DNA of 64,000 nucleotides from Deltaproteobacteria bacterium (GTDB taxonomy: Bacteria > Myxococcota_A > UBA9042). The DNA is taken from positions 1-64,000 of the forward strand of contig VGRO01000006.1 of assembly GCA_016875335.1 (NCBI GenBank), read 5' to 3'. Below, one piece after another: positions 16,203 through 25,511 of this stretch (positions are counted from its first letter, which is position 1; every line of letters begins with the position of its first letter). Position numbers and translations under genes: made by a program. The notes beneath the pieces were generated by a model. It saw nothing but the letters and a program-made list of their open reading frames with translations, had not been told where the DNA came from and did no database searches.

Positions 16203-16486
16203 GGTGGACCTCCGATGGCGCGGGCAGTGTAGCCCTGGCCGTCGGCGGGCGCCAGCGGAGAAAACCAGGCCGTGCTCAAGTGTCCTGAAACACCTCATTG
16301 CAGAAAATAACCACACACACAGCCGGCACTGCCAAAACCAATCGCTATGCATTTCAAGACCGTGCACGCCGCACGCACAGTTGGCACGGCCTTTGCACAC
16401 GCGCAAGCCGGCGGGCCCTGTCCTCGATTGCCGGTAGCGCCAAGGCGGCGCGCTGGCAGCCCGGGTGGGCCCGCGGGGAGGTCGCC
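16203..16486. promoter_or_regulatory. divergent promoter region
   Basis: 284 bp between two divergent lipoprotein genes. A locally AT-richer stretch around 16275-16350 (aaaataacc, acacacac) is the likeliest promoter site, though no exact boxes are assigned. GGGGAG at 16475-16480 is a good ribosome binding site for the ATG at 16487. Confidence 0.4.
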
Positions 16487-19400
16487 ATGGCACTGTCACG
16501 CTCCAGGTTGTCGTCGTTCGGTCGCGCGGTCGCCGCGCGCGGGCCTTGGTTCGGGTTGTGGGCGCTCGGTGCCTTGGCGGTCGGCTGCGCCGACGAAGCG
16601 CCCTCGGCCGGCGGCAGTGCCGCGGGCTTCTCGCAAGGCGGGGCAGTGGGCAGCGACACGAGCGCGGGCGGGTCAAGCGGGGGCGGCGGCGACAGCAGCG
16701 CGTCGAGCGACGCCAGCTCCGGCTGGTCCAACGACAGTGGCACTGGCGCCAGCGACGCCGCGGCGGAGGAAACCAGCGCGCCATGGGCATGGGACGCCGC
16801 GACCGCCGCAGATACCGCAGTTGCGGACGTCGGCGGCCTTTGGGGCGCGGATGCAGCCGAAGCCGGCGGTGGCTTTGAACCCAGCGACGACAGCGCCGCC
16901 GCTGCAGACGCCGCGGCCGCCGACCTGCCCGCCGCGACCCCGGGCGACGTCGACGGCAACACCCTGCAAGTGTGGAGCCAACAGGTGGACTCGGCGCAGT
17001 TCGCTCAAGTTGTGTCGGGCAGCAAGAAACTGCAACTGGTGGACCTGCGCGTGACGGTCCAAGTCGAAGGGCTGCGGGTGCGCACGCTTGTCGACCACAT
17101 CTACAAGAACCCGCACCCGAACGTGACCGAGGCGACGTTCCGCTACGCGCTGCCGGCGGACTCGTCGGTGTCGTACTACGCGATGTTTGCCGGCGAGCCC
17201 AACGCGACGCCGCAGTTCTTCGGCCCCAAGTCGCCACTGTTGGGCAAGGACGACGAACAGGTCGCCGCCGCGGCCCCCGAAGAGGTCGGGCTGAATGCCG
17301 ACCCGGACCACTGGGGCAAGCTGATGGAAGCCAAGGTCGCCGAACAGGTCAAAGCGACCGTCGCCTATGAAACCGAAATCGCCAAGAAGATCGACCCGGC
17401 CCTGGGCGAGGTCGTCGGCGCCAACACCTTCCAGGCCAAGGTCTATCCGATCCCGGCCAACGGCTACAACCGGGTGCTCATCGCCTACGAGCAGACGCTG
17501 CCGCGCGTGCCCACCGGCCTGCGCTACACCTTTGCCCTGCCCAAGGCCGACCCGAACAAGCCGCAGGCGCTCGCCGGCACGTTCCAGTTCACCATGCTGG
17601 CCAAGGCTTCCGGCGTCGCCAGCCAGAAGTGGATCGGCACTGTCGAGGGCGGCGCCAGCGAAAAGTCGAGCAAGAGCGCGACTGTCACCAAGCTGGAGTT
17701 CAAGGGCGCGTCGCCCGGCGGCATGTTGGCGTGGGATTTCCAGGCGGCCCAGGGCAGCGCCGAAGCCGACGTGTTGACCGGCACCGACCCGACCGTCGGC
17801 GGCAGCACCTATGCGCTGGTGCGCATCCAGCCCAAGCTCGACGACCTCGCCAAGACCAAAGCCTACGCCAAGCGCGCGGTGGTGGTCCTGGACACCTCGC
17901 GGTCCGAAAACCTGCGCTTCAACAGCGAGGTGGCGCTTTTCAAGGCCATCCTCGAAGCGTCGCCCGCGACCGAACAGTTCAACATCGTGACCTTTGACGC
18001 CGGCGCGCGCTGGCTGCAGAGCGACTGGTTCGCCAACACCGCGCAGGGTCGACAGGCCGCACTCAACGCTCTAGACAACGTGATCCTGGAAGGCAGCACC
18101 GACTTCTCTGCGGCGCTGCGGGCGCTGGCCAAGCCGCCGGTTGCACCTCCAGCCGACAAGGCCCTCGACGTGTTCGTGTTGTCCGACGGCGACGTCAACT
18201 GGGGCGACACCACGCTGTCGTCGCTGTGGGCGCGCTATCTGGCCGAGACGCCGTGGCAAGCCCGCTTCTTCTCGTACCGCATCGGCATCGGCCCTGACAA
18301 CACGGCGCTGTACCAGACGCTGGCCCAGAGCGGCGGCGCGGTGTTCAACTGCCAGGGCGGGCTTGTCACGGGTTGTGCCACCGCCCACCAAGGGGCGGGC
18401 ATGCTGATTCAGTCGGTGGGTCTGCTGCCCAGTGGTGGCGCGCCGGCCGCGCTGGCCGATGTGGTCGTGTCGGGTCGCCAGGCGACGCTGTTTGCCGGGG
18501 CGAGCCTGCTGCTGGCGGCCCGCGTCAAGACCGCGGGTTCCGCCAAAGTGGTCGTGCAAGGCACGGTGCCCGGCCAAGGCAGCAAGACCGTCGAAATCCC
18601 GGTCGAATTGGCGCCGACCGGCCAACTGGCGGCGCGGGCCTGGGCCGAAATTGTGGTCGCGCAACTGCTCGACACCCACGACGCCAAGCTGGAGAAATAC
18701 GCCCTGGCCCTGTCGCAGCACTTCAAGATTGCCAGCGCGCTGTCGAGCTTTCTGGTGTTGGAGGGCGACGCGGCGTACAAGAAATACGGCATCACCGAAG
18801 AACTCGGCGCCCTCGGCAGCAAGGACGCCGAGACCATGATTGCGGCGTCGCTCAAGGCGGCCGGGGCGGCGTGGACGTCGTGGCACCAGATTGCCCAGGT
18901 CATCGACCTGTTCTCGCTGTGGAACCAAAACGGCAACCCAAAGGCGCTGCAAGACCTCAAGGTCAAGGTGCAAAGCCTGGTCCCCGACAGCGAATTGCAG
19001 GTGCCCGAGGCGACGCTGCAGATTCCCCTCTACTACGCCAAAGACGCACCTGAAGATTACGTCAAGCTGGCCAAGCAGACGACGGTCGATTTCAGCAACC
19101 CCAAGCCGTGGGTGGACGAGGCCGACCGCCGCCGCAACCTGGGCCAGACCGGCGCCGCCGTGCGCGCGCTATCCACGACAGTCGAGAACAAGGCCACCGA
19201 CGCCGAGGTGGCAAGGCTCGCCGGCTACCGCCTCAAGGCGTGGGGCGAAGGGCAAAGCGCCGCGGGCCTTTTCCTCGGCGTGCTCAAGAAGCGGCCGTTC
19301 GAGCCGCAGAGCTACCGCGACCTCGCCGGGTCGGTGCAGGGCAGTCGGCCCATGCTGGCGGCGCTGTTGTACGAGGCGGTGATGCTGGGTCAGTGGCAGC

Positions 19401-19906
19401 CCAAGTTCCTCAGCCTCAAGACCGTGGTCGGTGAGGAGTACGCACTGGCCATCACCGACGCGCTGACGGCTGGGGTCAAGCCTGACGCGGCCGCATTCCT
19501 CAAGGACCGCATGGCCAAGTGGAACCTGCAAGCCCCCAAGGGCAAGCTGCGCGTCACCATCACCTGGAACACCGACGCCACTGACATCGACCTGTGGGTC
19601 ACCGATCCGCTCGGCGTCAAGTGCTTCTACAGCAACAAGACCCTCCAGAGCGGCGGCAAACTCCTCGACGACCTGACCGGCGGCTACGGGCCAGAGCGCT
19701 TCCAGGCCGACAAGGTGATCACGGGCAAGTACCTGATCCAGGCTCACTATTTCGGCTCATCGGCCGTACAGGGGGTCCCAGAGACGTTCGTGAGCGCAGT
19801 GATCCTGACCGACATCGGCCTGCCCACCCAGAATACGCAGTACAGCAACGTGGTGCTCAAGGCCAAGAACGACGTCGCCACGCTCGCCGAGGTGTACTTC
19901 AAGTAG
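16487..19906 (+). CDS. VIT/vWA lipoprotein with C-terminal DUF2135-like domain
   Basis: 1,139 aa. Lipobox AVGC with Cys34, then a Ser/Gly/Asp/Ala linker to about residue 165. A VIT domain (about 180-330; LRVTVQVEGLRVRTLVDHIY) precedes a vWA domain (about 460-640) with an intact MIDAS DTSRS and LSDGDVNWG. A helical region is followed by a DUF2135-type domain (about 1018-1130; VTITWNTDATDIDLWVTDP). VIT-vWA-DUF2135 proteins are surface metal-dependent binding proteins. It probably acts with the two following lipoproteins, whose genes run the same way. Confidence 0.85.
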   Translation: MALSRSRLSSFGRAVAARGPWFGLWALGALAVGCADEAPSAGGSAAGFSQGGAVGSDTSAGGSSGGGGDSSASSDASSGWSNDSGTGASDAAAEETSAPWAWDAATAADTAVADVGGLWGADAAEAGGGFEPSDDSAAAADAAAADLPAATPGDVDGNTLQVWSQQVDSAQFAQVVSGSKKLQLVDLRVTVQVEGLRVRTLVDHIYKNPHPNVTEATFRYALPADSSVSYYAMFAGEPNATPQFFGPKSPLLGKDDEQVAAAAPEEVGLNADPDHWGKLMEAKVAEQVKATVAYETEIAKKIDPALGEVVGANTFQAKVYPIPANGYNRVLIAYEQTLPRVPTGLRYTFALPKADPNKPQALAGTFQFTMLAKASGVASQKWIGTVEGGASEKSSKSATVTKLEFKGASPGGMLAWDFQAAQGSAEADVLTGTDPTVGGSTYALVRIQPKLDDLAKTKAYAKRAVVVLDTSRSENLRFNSEVALFKAILEASPATEQFNIVTFDAGARWLQSDWFANTAQGRQAALNALDNVILEGSTDFSAALRALAKPPVAPPADKALDVFVLSDGDVNWGDTTLSSLWARYLAETPWQARFFSYRIGIGPDNTALYQTLAQSGGAVFNCQGGLVTGCATAHQGAGMLIQSVGLLPSGGAPAALADVVVSGRQATLFAGASLLLAARVKTAGSAKVVVQGTVPGQGSKTVEIPVELAPTGQLAARAWAEIVVAQLLDTHDAKLEKYALALSQHFKIASALSSFLVLEGDAAYKKYGITEELGALGSKDAETMIAASLKAAGAAWTSWHQIAQVIDLFSLWNQNGNPKALQDLKVKVQSLVPDSELQVPEATLQIPLYYAKDAPEDYVKLAKQTTVDFSNPKPWVDEADRRRNLGQTGAAVRALSTTVENKATDAEVARLAGYRLKAWGEGQSAAGLFLGVLKKRPFEPQSYRDLAGSVQGSRPMLAALLYEAVMLGQWQPKFLSLKTVVGEEYALAITDALTAGVKPDAAAFLKDRMAKWNLQAPKGKLRVTITWNTDATDIDLWVTDPLGVKCFYSNKTLQSGGKLLDDLTGGYGPERFQADKVITGKYLIQAHYFGSSAVQGVPETFVSAVILTDIGLPTQNTQYSNVVLKAKNDVATLAEVYFK

Positions 19907-19980
19907 CGGTCCCTGGTTCGGGGGCGCGGCGCGCGGTCGTTGCCCCCGACCCAAGCCACACAGCCCGCAGCGAGGCCAAC

Positions 19981-21258
19981 ATGTTCGTCCTTTCGCCCAA
20001 ACACAGCGCGGTCGTCGCGGGGCTGGCCTTGCCGGCGTGCCAGGTGTTCCTGTTCAACCCGGAGCCGCGGCCACCCGACCCGGCCCCTTTCGTCCCAGAC
20101 GCGGCGGGCGGTGAGACCGCGGCCGAGACCAGTGCCGTTTTGCAAGACGTGACCAAGGAAACGGCGATCGTGCCCGGCGTGGATGTCAAGGGCAACGACC
20201 GCAAACCCGAAGTGACGTCGCCGCCCGACGTCTGGCGCAACCCGAACCAGTTTCCGCCGCTTTTCACCGCGCTCGCCATCGGCAACGCCACCTATTCGGA
20301 CCGCGTGGTGCGGGTGCGGCCGCTCAAGCCGACCGTGTCGTTGGACTGCGCAAAGGTCGCTGCGGGGCCAAGCGTTTGGCTGTCGCGTTCGCTGTTTGCG
20401 CCGGCAAAAACCTGGGTGGTGCCGGCCGGGCGGGCCTTTGCGCCGGCGGACGGCAAGACGGCTGGAGCGTGTACGGCGCTGCTCATCGACGGCGGCGGTT
20501 TGCCAATGCGGCTGGTGTTCTACACCGCCAACCAGTACCCGCCCAAGCAGATGCCGAGCACCGTCACAGGCGGCGACCCAGAGCGCTTGCTCGTGCTCGA
20601 TGTTTGGCAAGAAGGCATCGACTTTGGCAAGCACCCCGCAGTGTACACCGCGCCACCCGCTGTCAACCCAGGCGCGCCGCCCGGCTGTCCCGCGCCCTAC
20701 GAGCCCGACGCGCTGGCGTGGAGCGAGCCGATGCCCCAAGGCGATGTGACGGTGCTCGATGTGCTCAGCGCGCCCAATGGCTGCCACGCCATCGAGTGGC
20801 TGACCAAGACCGGATCGGCCAAGTCGATGCTGTGCGTGCCGCCCGGCAGCTTCCCCTTCGAGGTCGGAGACGACGTGTTCATCGCGCCGCTGCAAGGCGG
20901 CCACAACCTGGGCAAGATCAGCGGTTTCGAGTTCATCCACACCACCAAGCGGTTGCGCTTTGGCCGCGGCGCCGACATCGTCTACTACGGCAAGGGCAAG
21001 GCCGACATCGCCGCGCAGGCGGGCTGCGGCGCGGGCTACGACGCCTGCGGCAGCGTGATTGCGAACTTGCAAGTCAACGTGGCACCGACGGGTGGCACGG
21101 CGCAAGGGCTGTCGGCCGGCAAGACCGCCAAGCTGCCCGACGGCAGCAAGCTGTGGATCAACGTGGCCTTCGACGCCCCGGTCGCCGACAAGGCGTGCAC
21201 CGGCAACTTGACGGACGGCCGCCGGGTCGAATCCGTGTTCTCGCAGGGGGTTCCATGA
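19981..21258 (+). CDS. lipoprotein of unknown function
   Basis: 425 aa. The start MFVLSPKHSAVVAGLALPAC has a lipobox-like LPAC with Cys20, followed by a Pro/Asp-rich linker. The body has scattered Cys pairs (CGAGYDACG, GCPAPYEPD) and beta-rich sequence. No family was recognised. It lies between two vWA lipoproteins and overlaps the second by 4 bp (ATGA), so it probably belongs to the same surface assembly. Confidence 0.75.
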   Translation: MFVLSPKHSAVVAGLALPACQVFLFNPEPRPPDPAPFVPDAAGGETAAETSAVLQDVTKETAIVPGVDVKGNDRKPEVTSPPDVWRNPNQFPPLFTALAIGNATYSDRVVRVRPLKPTVSLDCAKVAAGPSVWLSRSLFAPAKTWVVPAGRAFAPADGKTAGACTALLIDGGGLPMRLVFYTANQYPPKQMPSTVTGGDPERLLVLDVWQEGIDFGKHPAVYTAPPAVNPGAPPGCPAPYEPDALAWSEPMPQGDVTVLDVLSAPNGCHAIEWLTKTGSAKSMLCVPPGSFPFEVGDDVFIAPLQGGHNLGKISGFEFIHTTKRLRFGRGADIVYYGKGKADIAAQAGCGAGYDACGSVIANLQVNVAPTGGTAQGLSAGKTAKLPDGSKLWINVAFDAPVADKACTGNLTDGRRVESVFSQGVP

Positions 21259-23045
21259 ACACGCGTTGGGTTTTGCATTGCGTTTTTGCAGCCGTCCTCG
21301 CGGCGGCTTTTGGCGGCTGCGCCGTCAACCCGGTGCCGACGCCGTGGGACAAGAGCGCTCCGCAATCTGCCGGGGCCACTGGCCAGGCCGACTTTCAGGC
21401 CGCTGACACAGCGGCTGGGGAACGGGCCACCAAAACCGCCGACACCAGCACCGGCGGCGCGGACTCGGCGACCGGCGGCATGATGGACGTTGCCGTGTCT
21501 GGCCCCGACGACGCGGTCGCCACGAGCGACGCCGCAGGATCGGATGCGGCCGTTGGCGGCGAAACCACGGCCGCCGACCCCGACACGGCGCCCACCGGCA
21601 ACACGGGCCTGACCCAGGCCGGCGCCCAGGATTTCGGCCTTTTCCGCAAGCTGCTGGAAGAAGGCAAGATCCCGTCGCCCACGGCGCTCGACGACCTCGG
21701 CTTTTTCGCCGAGCACAAGCTCGATTACCCCGACCCCAAGTGCGGCCAGGACATGTGCATGCACGCGCTGCTCGGCATCATGGGCAACATGATCACGGGA
21801 AGTACCTGCACGCTGGTGCAGATTGGCTTGAACACGCCGATCCAGGTCGACAAGCTCAAGCGGCCGCCGCTCGATATGGTCATCGCACTGGACGTGTCCG
21901 GGTCGATGCAGGGTCAGCCGCTGCAATACGTCCAGCAGGGGCTGCAACAGATGCTCGACCACTTGCTCAAGGACGACCTGGTGTCGCTGGTGACGTTTGC
22001 CGACACCGCGTCGGTCGTGTTCCAGAGCAAGGGCCTCGCCGACAAGGCCGCCATCGAAAAGGCCATCCTGCAACTGCAAGCCAAGGGCCAGACCGACCTG
22101 TTCGGCGGACTGTTCCATGGCCTTGCGGTCGCCAGCAAGATGCAGAAGCCGGGCCGCCAGACCCGCGTGGTGTTGCTCAGCGACGGCTCTGCCACCGTGG
22201 GCCTGACCAACCCGGCCAAGCTCGTGTCGCTCGCCACCGCCTACGCCAAGCAGGGCATCGGCATCACCACCATCGGCGTCGGAAAAGGCTTTGAGGTTCC
22301 GCTGTTGCGCGACCTGGCCGAGGTCGGCGCCGGCAACTTCTACTTCCTCGACAAGCCCGCGGCGGTCAAAGAGGTGTTCACCGAAGAGGTCGAGACGTTC
22401 CTGGTGCCCGTCGCGCTCGACGTGCAAATCGACGTCCAGGTCGCCGACGGCTACTTGCTCGGCGGCGTGTACGGCACCCACGGCTGGAAGGGCGGATCGG
22501 CGGGCGGCAAGATCAGCATTGCCTCGCTTTTCCTCGCCGGGCGCACCGCGGCGACGGACCCGCTGCCGGGCATGGGCGAGGGCCGGCGCGGCGGCGGCGG
22601 AGCCATCCTGATCGAACTCATCGGCCTGCCGGGCATCGCCGCCAAGGGCGTGACCAAGCTCGGTTTGAGTTGGGTTCACCCGCTGACCAAAGCCGTCCAC
22701 AAGCAGTCGGTGCAGGTCGACGGCCCGATTGCGCCCGGCGCGGCGATTCCCGACGGCGGCGTGTTCAGCCACCCGACGGTCGAAAAGGGCTTCGTCATGC
22801 TCAACCTCTACGCCGCCTTCCAGATGGCGTGCCAGTTGGCCCTGGACGGCGACACCGGCGCGGCCCGGGGCGTGCTCGAGGCCCTGCAAGGCGAGGTCAC
22901 CAAGTGGCTCAAGAAATACGCGCCCAAGTCCGACCCTGACATCGTCGACGACGACAAGTACGTCAGCCTTTTCATCGCCAACTTGAAGAAGGCCGCGAAC
23001 CAGACCCCAGTGTCCAAGCCGCCGGAGCCGTGGCCGAAAGACTGA
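21255..23045 (+). CDS. vWA-domain lipoprotein
   Basis: 596 aa. Lipobox FGGC with Cys22 and a linker rich in Ala/Asp/Thr to about residue 115. The vWA domain (about 205-380) has a perfect MIDAS DVSGS, a TDLFGG loop and VLLSDGSATVG. The C-terminal part is typical of Ca-activated chloride-channel-like (YfbK/BatA-type) proteins. Binding of a divalent metal and protein ligand at the outer membrane is expected. Coupled to the previous gene by a 4-bp overlap. Confidence 0.85.
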   Translation: MNTRWVLHCVFAAVLAAAFGGCAVNPVPTPWDKSAPQSAGATGQADFQAADTAAGERATKTADTSTGGADSATGGMMDVAVSGPDDAVATSDAAGSDAAVGGETTAADPDTAPTGNTGLTQAGAQDFGLFRKLLEEGKIPSPTALDDLGFFAEHKLDYPDPKCGQDMCMHALLGIMGNMITGSTCTLVQIGLNTPIQVDKLKRPPLDMVIALDVSGSMQGQPLQYVQQGLQQMLDHLLKDDLVSLVTFADTASVVFQSKGLADKAAIEKAILQLQAKGQTDLFGGLFHGLAVASKMQKPGRQTRVVLLSDGSATVGLTNPAKLVSLATAYAKQGIGITTIGVGKGFEVPLLRDLAEVGAGNFYFLDKPAAVKEVFTEEVETFLVPVALDVQIDVQVADGYLLGGVYGTHGWKGGSAGGKISIASLFLAGRTAATDPLPGMGEGRRGGGGAILIELIGLPGIAAKGVTKLGLSWVHPLTKAVHKQSVQVDGPIAPGAAIPDGGVFSHPTVEKGFVMLNLYAAFQMACQLALDGDTGAARGVLEALQGEVTKWLKKYAPKSDPDIVDDDKYVSLFIANLKKAANQTPVSKPPEPWPKD

Positions 23046-23209
23046 CGTGCGGCGCGCAGGTGCCTCAGCCTTGCTGGACAGCGGAATAGCCCGCGCCGGC
23101 CCCGGGTTTTCCGCTTCCGCGCAAGCCCCAGGTGGCACCTTTGGCCATCTGCTGCTATCTTGCGCACCTCTGGCGGCGGGCACGGCTCGTCGCGCGCGGA
23201 ACCCGGAAC

Positions 23210-24517
23210 ATGCTGGACCTGCTCGGCAACCTCGGCTATGGCCTGCTCGGTGGCCTCGTGCTGAACGTGATGCCCTGCGTGCTGCCGGTGCTGACGATGA
23301 AGGTCTACCACGTCGTCGAGCACGCCCGGCACGGCGACGCGGCGGCGGTGCGCGTCCGGCACCTGCACGGCTTTGCCTACGCGGCTGGCGTGCTGGCGTC
23401 GTTTGCGCTGCTGGCTGGCCTGGTGGTCGTGCTCAAGGCCGCCGGATCGAGCCTGGCGTGGGGCATGCAGTTCCAGCATCCGCCGTTTGTGGCCGGCATG
23501 GCCGCGCTGATTTTTGCGTTCGGGCTCAATGCGCTGGGCGTCTTCGAGTGGTCGGTGTCGATGTCGGGCCGGCCGCAGCACCAGGGCTACCTCGGCAGCT
23601 TCGTCGGCGGCATCCTGTCGGCGGTGATGTCCACGCCGTGTTCGGCGCCGTTCCTCGGCACCGCCGCGTCGTTCATGCTGGCCGATGGCACGCCCTGGTG
23701 GCAGACGTTCGCGACGTTTCTGAGCATCGGTCTGGGCCTCGCCAGCCCGTTCCTGGCGGTGAGCTTTGTGCCCAAGCTCAGCGGCATGCTGCCCAAGCCC
23801 GGACCGTGGATGGAGACCTTCAAGCAGTTGATGGGCTTTACCCTGCTCGCCACCACGATTTGGCTGCTCGGCGCCCTGCAGGCCCAGGTCACGCCCGACG
23901 GGTTCCACGATTTCATGTGGTTCCTGCTGGTGCTGGCGATGGCGCTGTGGGGCGTTCACCAGTTCGGCGGCATCCTCTATGGCGCGGTCCGGCGCTACAC
24001 GGTGCGCGGCATCGCATTGGGGATCACCGTGGGAGCTGGCATGGGGTTGGTGCACCTCGACAAGCAGCAGCGCAACGCCGCTGGCGCCCCCATGGTCGAC
24101 GTGGCATGCAAGCCCACCGATGTGGTGTGCAAGGACAAGATCGTGTGGGCCGGCTTTGACCCCAAGCGCGTCGCCAGCGAAAACACCGCCGGCCGACCGG
24201 TGTTCGTGGACTACACCGCCGAGTGGTGCGCCAACTGCAAAGCCAACGAGAAGCTCTTCCTGGAGACAAAGCCCGTGCGCGACGCCCTGGTTGCGACCGG
24301 CGTGCTGCCGATGAAGGCCGACTTTACCAACGAAGACGAACTCATCCAGACCTGGCTCGACAAGCTCGGGCGCAAGGCGGTGCCGGCCTACGTCATCTAC
24401 TTGCCCGACGGCAGCTTTGACCTGATGCCAGAGGCCATCACCACCCAGATGGTGGTCGATCGACTGGCCGCGGCTGCCAAGAAGTTCCCGCCCAAAACCG
24501 TCGCTGGCGGCGGCTGA
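23210..24517 (+). CDS. DsbD-like thiol:disulfide transporter with C-terminal thioredoxin domain
   Basis: 435 aa. The membrane domain has the DsbD/CcdA cysteine motifs MPCVLPVL near 21-28 and STPCSAPFLG near 140, with about eight hydrophobic segments. A C-terminal thioredoxin-like domain (about 320-425) has EWCANC. The N-terminal periplasmic domain of classical DsbD is missing, as in ScsB-like or short DsbD proteins. It would carry reducing power to the periplasm, which fits a cell exporting many Cys-rich proteins. An upstream in-frame start at 23132 is possible but less likely. Confidence 0.85.
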   Translation: MLDLLGNLGYGLLGGLVLNVMPCVLPVLTMKVYHVVEHARHGDAAAVRVRHLHGFAYAAGVLASFALLAGLVVVLKAAGSSLAWGMQFQHPPFVAGMAALIFAFGLNALGVFEWSVSMSGRPQHQGYLGSFVGGILSAVMSTPCSAPFLGTAASFMLADGTPWWQTFATFLSIGLGLASPFLAVSFVPKLSGMLPKPGPWMETFKQLMGFTLLATTIWLLGALQAQVTPDGFHDFMWFLLVLAMALWGVHQFGGILYGAVRRYTVRGIALGITVGAGMGLVHLDKQQRNAAGAPMVDVACKPTDVVCKDKIVWAGFDPKRVASENTAGRPVFVDYTAEWCANCKANEKLFLETKPVRDALVATGVLPMKADFTNEDELIQTWLDKLGRKAVPAYVIYLPDGSFDLMPEAITTQMVVDRLAAAAKKFPPKTVAGGG

Positions 24518-24539
24518 ACCACCGATCGGCAAGGGCACC

Positions 24540-25499
24540 ATGCGCATCCTGGTCACCGGCGCGGCCGGCTTTATCGGCTCGCACACGGCGGAAGCGTTGC
24601 TGCGGCGCGGCGACCGCGTGGTCGGCGTCGACAACTTCGACCCGTTCTACGACCGCGCGCTCAAACAGCGCAACCTCGACGACGTGCGGTTGGCCGGTGG
24701 CGACGGTTTCTCGTTCGTAGAGGGCGATTTGTGCGATTCCGCCGTCCTCGATGCCCTGTGGCGCCTCGGGCCCTTTGACGTCGTGGTGCACCTTGCGGCC
24801 AAAGCCGGCGTGCGGCCGTCGATCGATGACCCGGCCACCTATGTGCGCGCCAACCTCGAAGCCACGGCGCTGTTGCTGGAACGGTGCCGCCGCGACGGCC
24901 CGCGCAGGGTGGTGTTCGCGTCATCTTCGTCCGTGTACGGCGCGGACTCAGAAGCGCCTTTTGGCGAGGGCGCCCGCTGCGACCGGCCGGTGTCTCCGTA
25001 CGCAGCAACCAAGCGAGCGGGCGAGCTGCTGGCCCATACGTACGCGCACCTGCACGGTTTCGACCTGACCTGCCTGCGGTTCTTTACGGTCTATGGTCCA
25101 AGGCAGCGTCCAGAAATGGCGTTTCACAAGTTTGCGACGCTCTTGTGGCGGGGTTTGCCGGTGCCGCAGTTTGGCGATGGGTCGAGTTCGCGCGACTACA
25201 CCTACATCGACGACATCGTGGCCGGCGTCGTGGCCGCGGTGGACCGTCCGCAGGGCTACGCCGTGTTCAATCTGGGGGGTGACCGCGAAATCCGCTTGGA
25301 CGAGGTGGTGCCGCTGCTGGCCCGCGCCCTCGACAAGCCGTTGCACATCGACCGCCGCCCGGATGCCCCCGGCGATGTGCCGCGGACCTGTGCCGACCTG
25401 ACCCGCGCCCGAGCTGCGCTCGGCTACGGTCCTGAGACGTCCATTGAGGCGGGCATCGCGCGCTTTGCGGCGTGGTTCGTTCAGAAGGGTGTGCGCTGA
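24540..25499 (+). CDS. NAD-dependent sugar-nucleotide epimerase (UDP-glucuronate 4-epimerase-like)
   Basis: 319 aa extended SDR enzyme. NAD motif TGAAGFIGS at 6-14, catalytic SSSVYG near 123-128 and YAATK near 147-151, and FTVYGPRQRP near 180, typical of UDP-glucuronate epimerases (CapI/Cap1J). The length is usual. It supplies a nucleotide sugar for surface polysaccharide. The exact substrate is uncertain. It starts 22 bp after the DsbD-like gene. Confidence 0.85.
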   Translation: MRILVTGAAGFIGSHTAEALLRRGDRVVGVDNFDPFYDRALKQRNLDDVRLAGGDGFSFVEGDLCDSAVLDALWRLGPFDVVVHLAAKAGVRPSIDDPATYVRANLEATALLLERCRRDGPRRVVFASSSSVYGADSEAPFGEGARCDRPVSPYAATKRAGELLAHTYAHLHGFDLTCLRFFTVYGPRQRPEMAFHKFATLLWRGLPVPQFGDGSSSRDYTYIDDIVAGVVAAVDRPQGYAVFNLGGDREIRLDEVVPLLARALDKPLHIDRRPDAPGDVPRTCADLTRARAALGYGPETSIEAGIARFAAWFVQKGVR

Positions 25500-25511
25500 C
25501 CGCCCGCGAGG

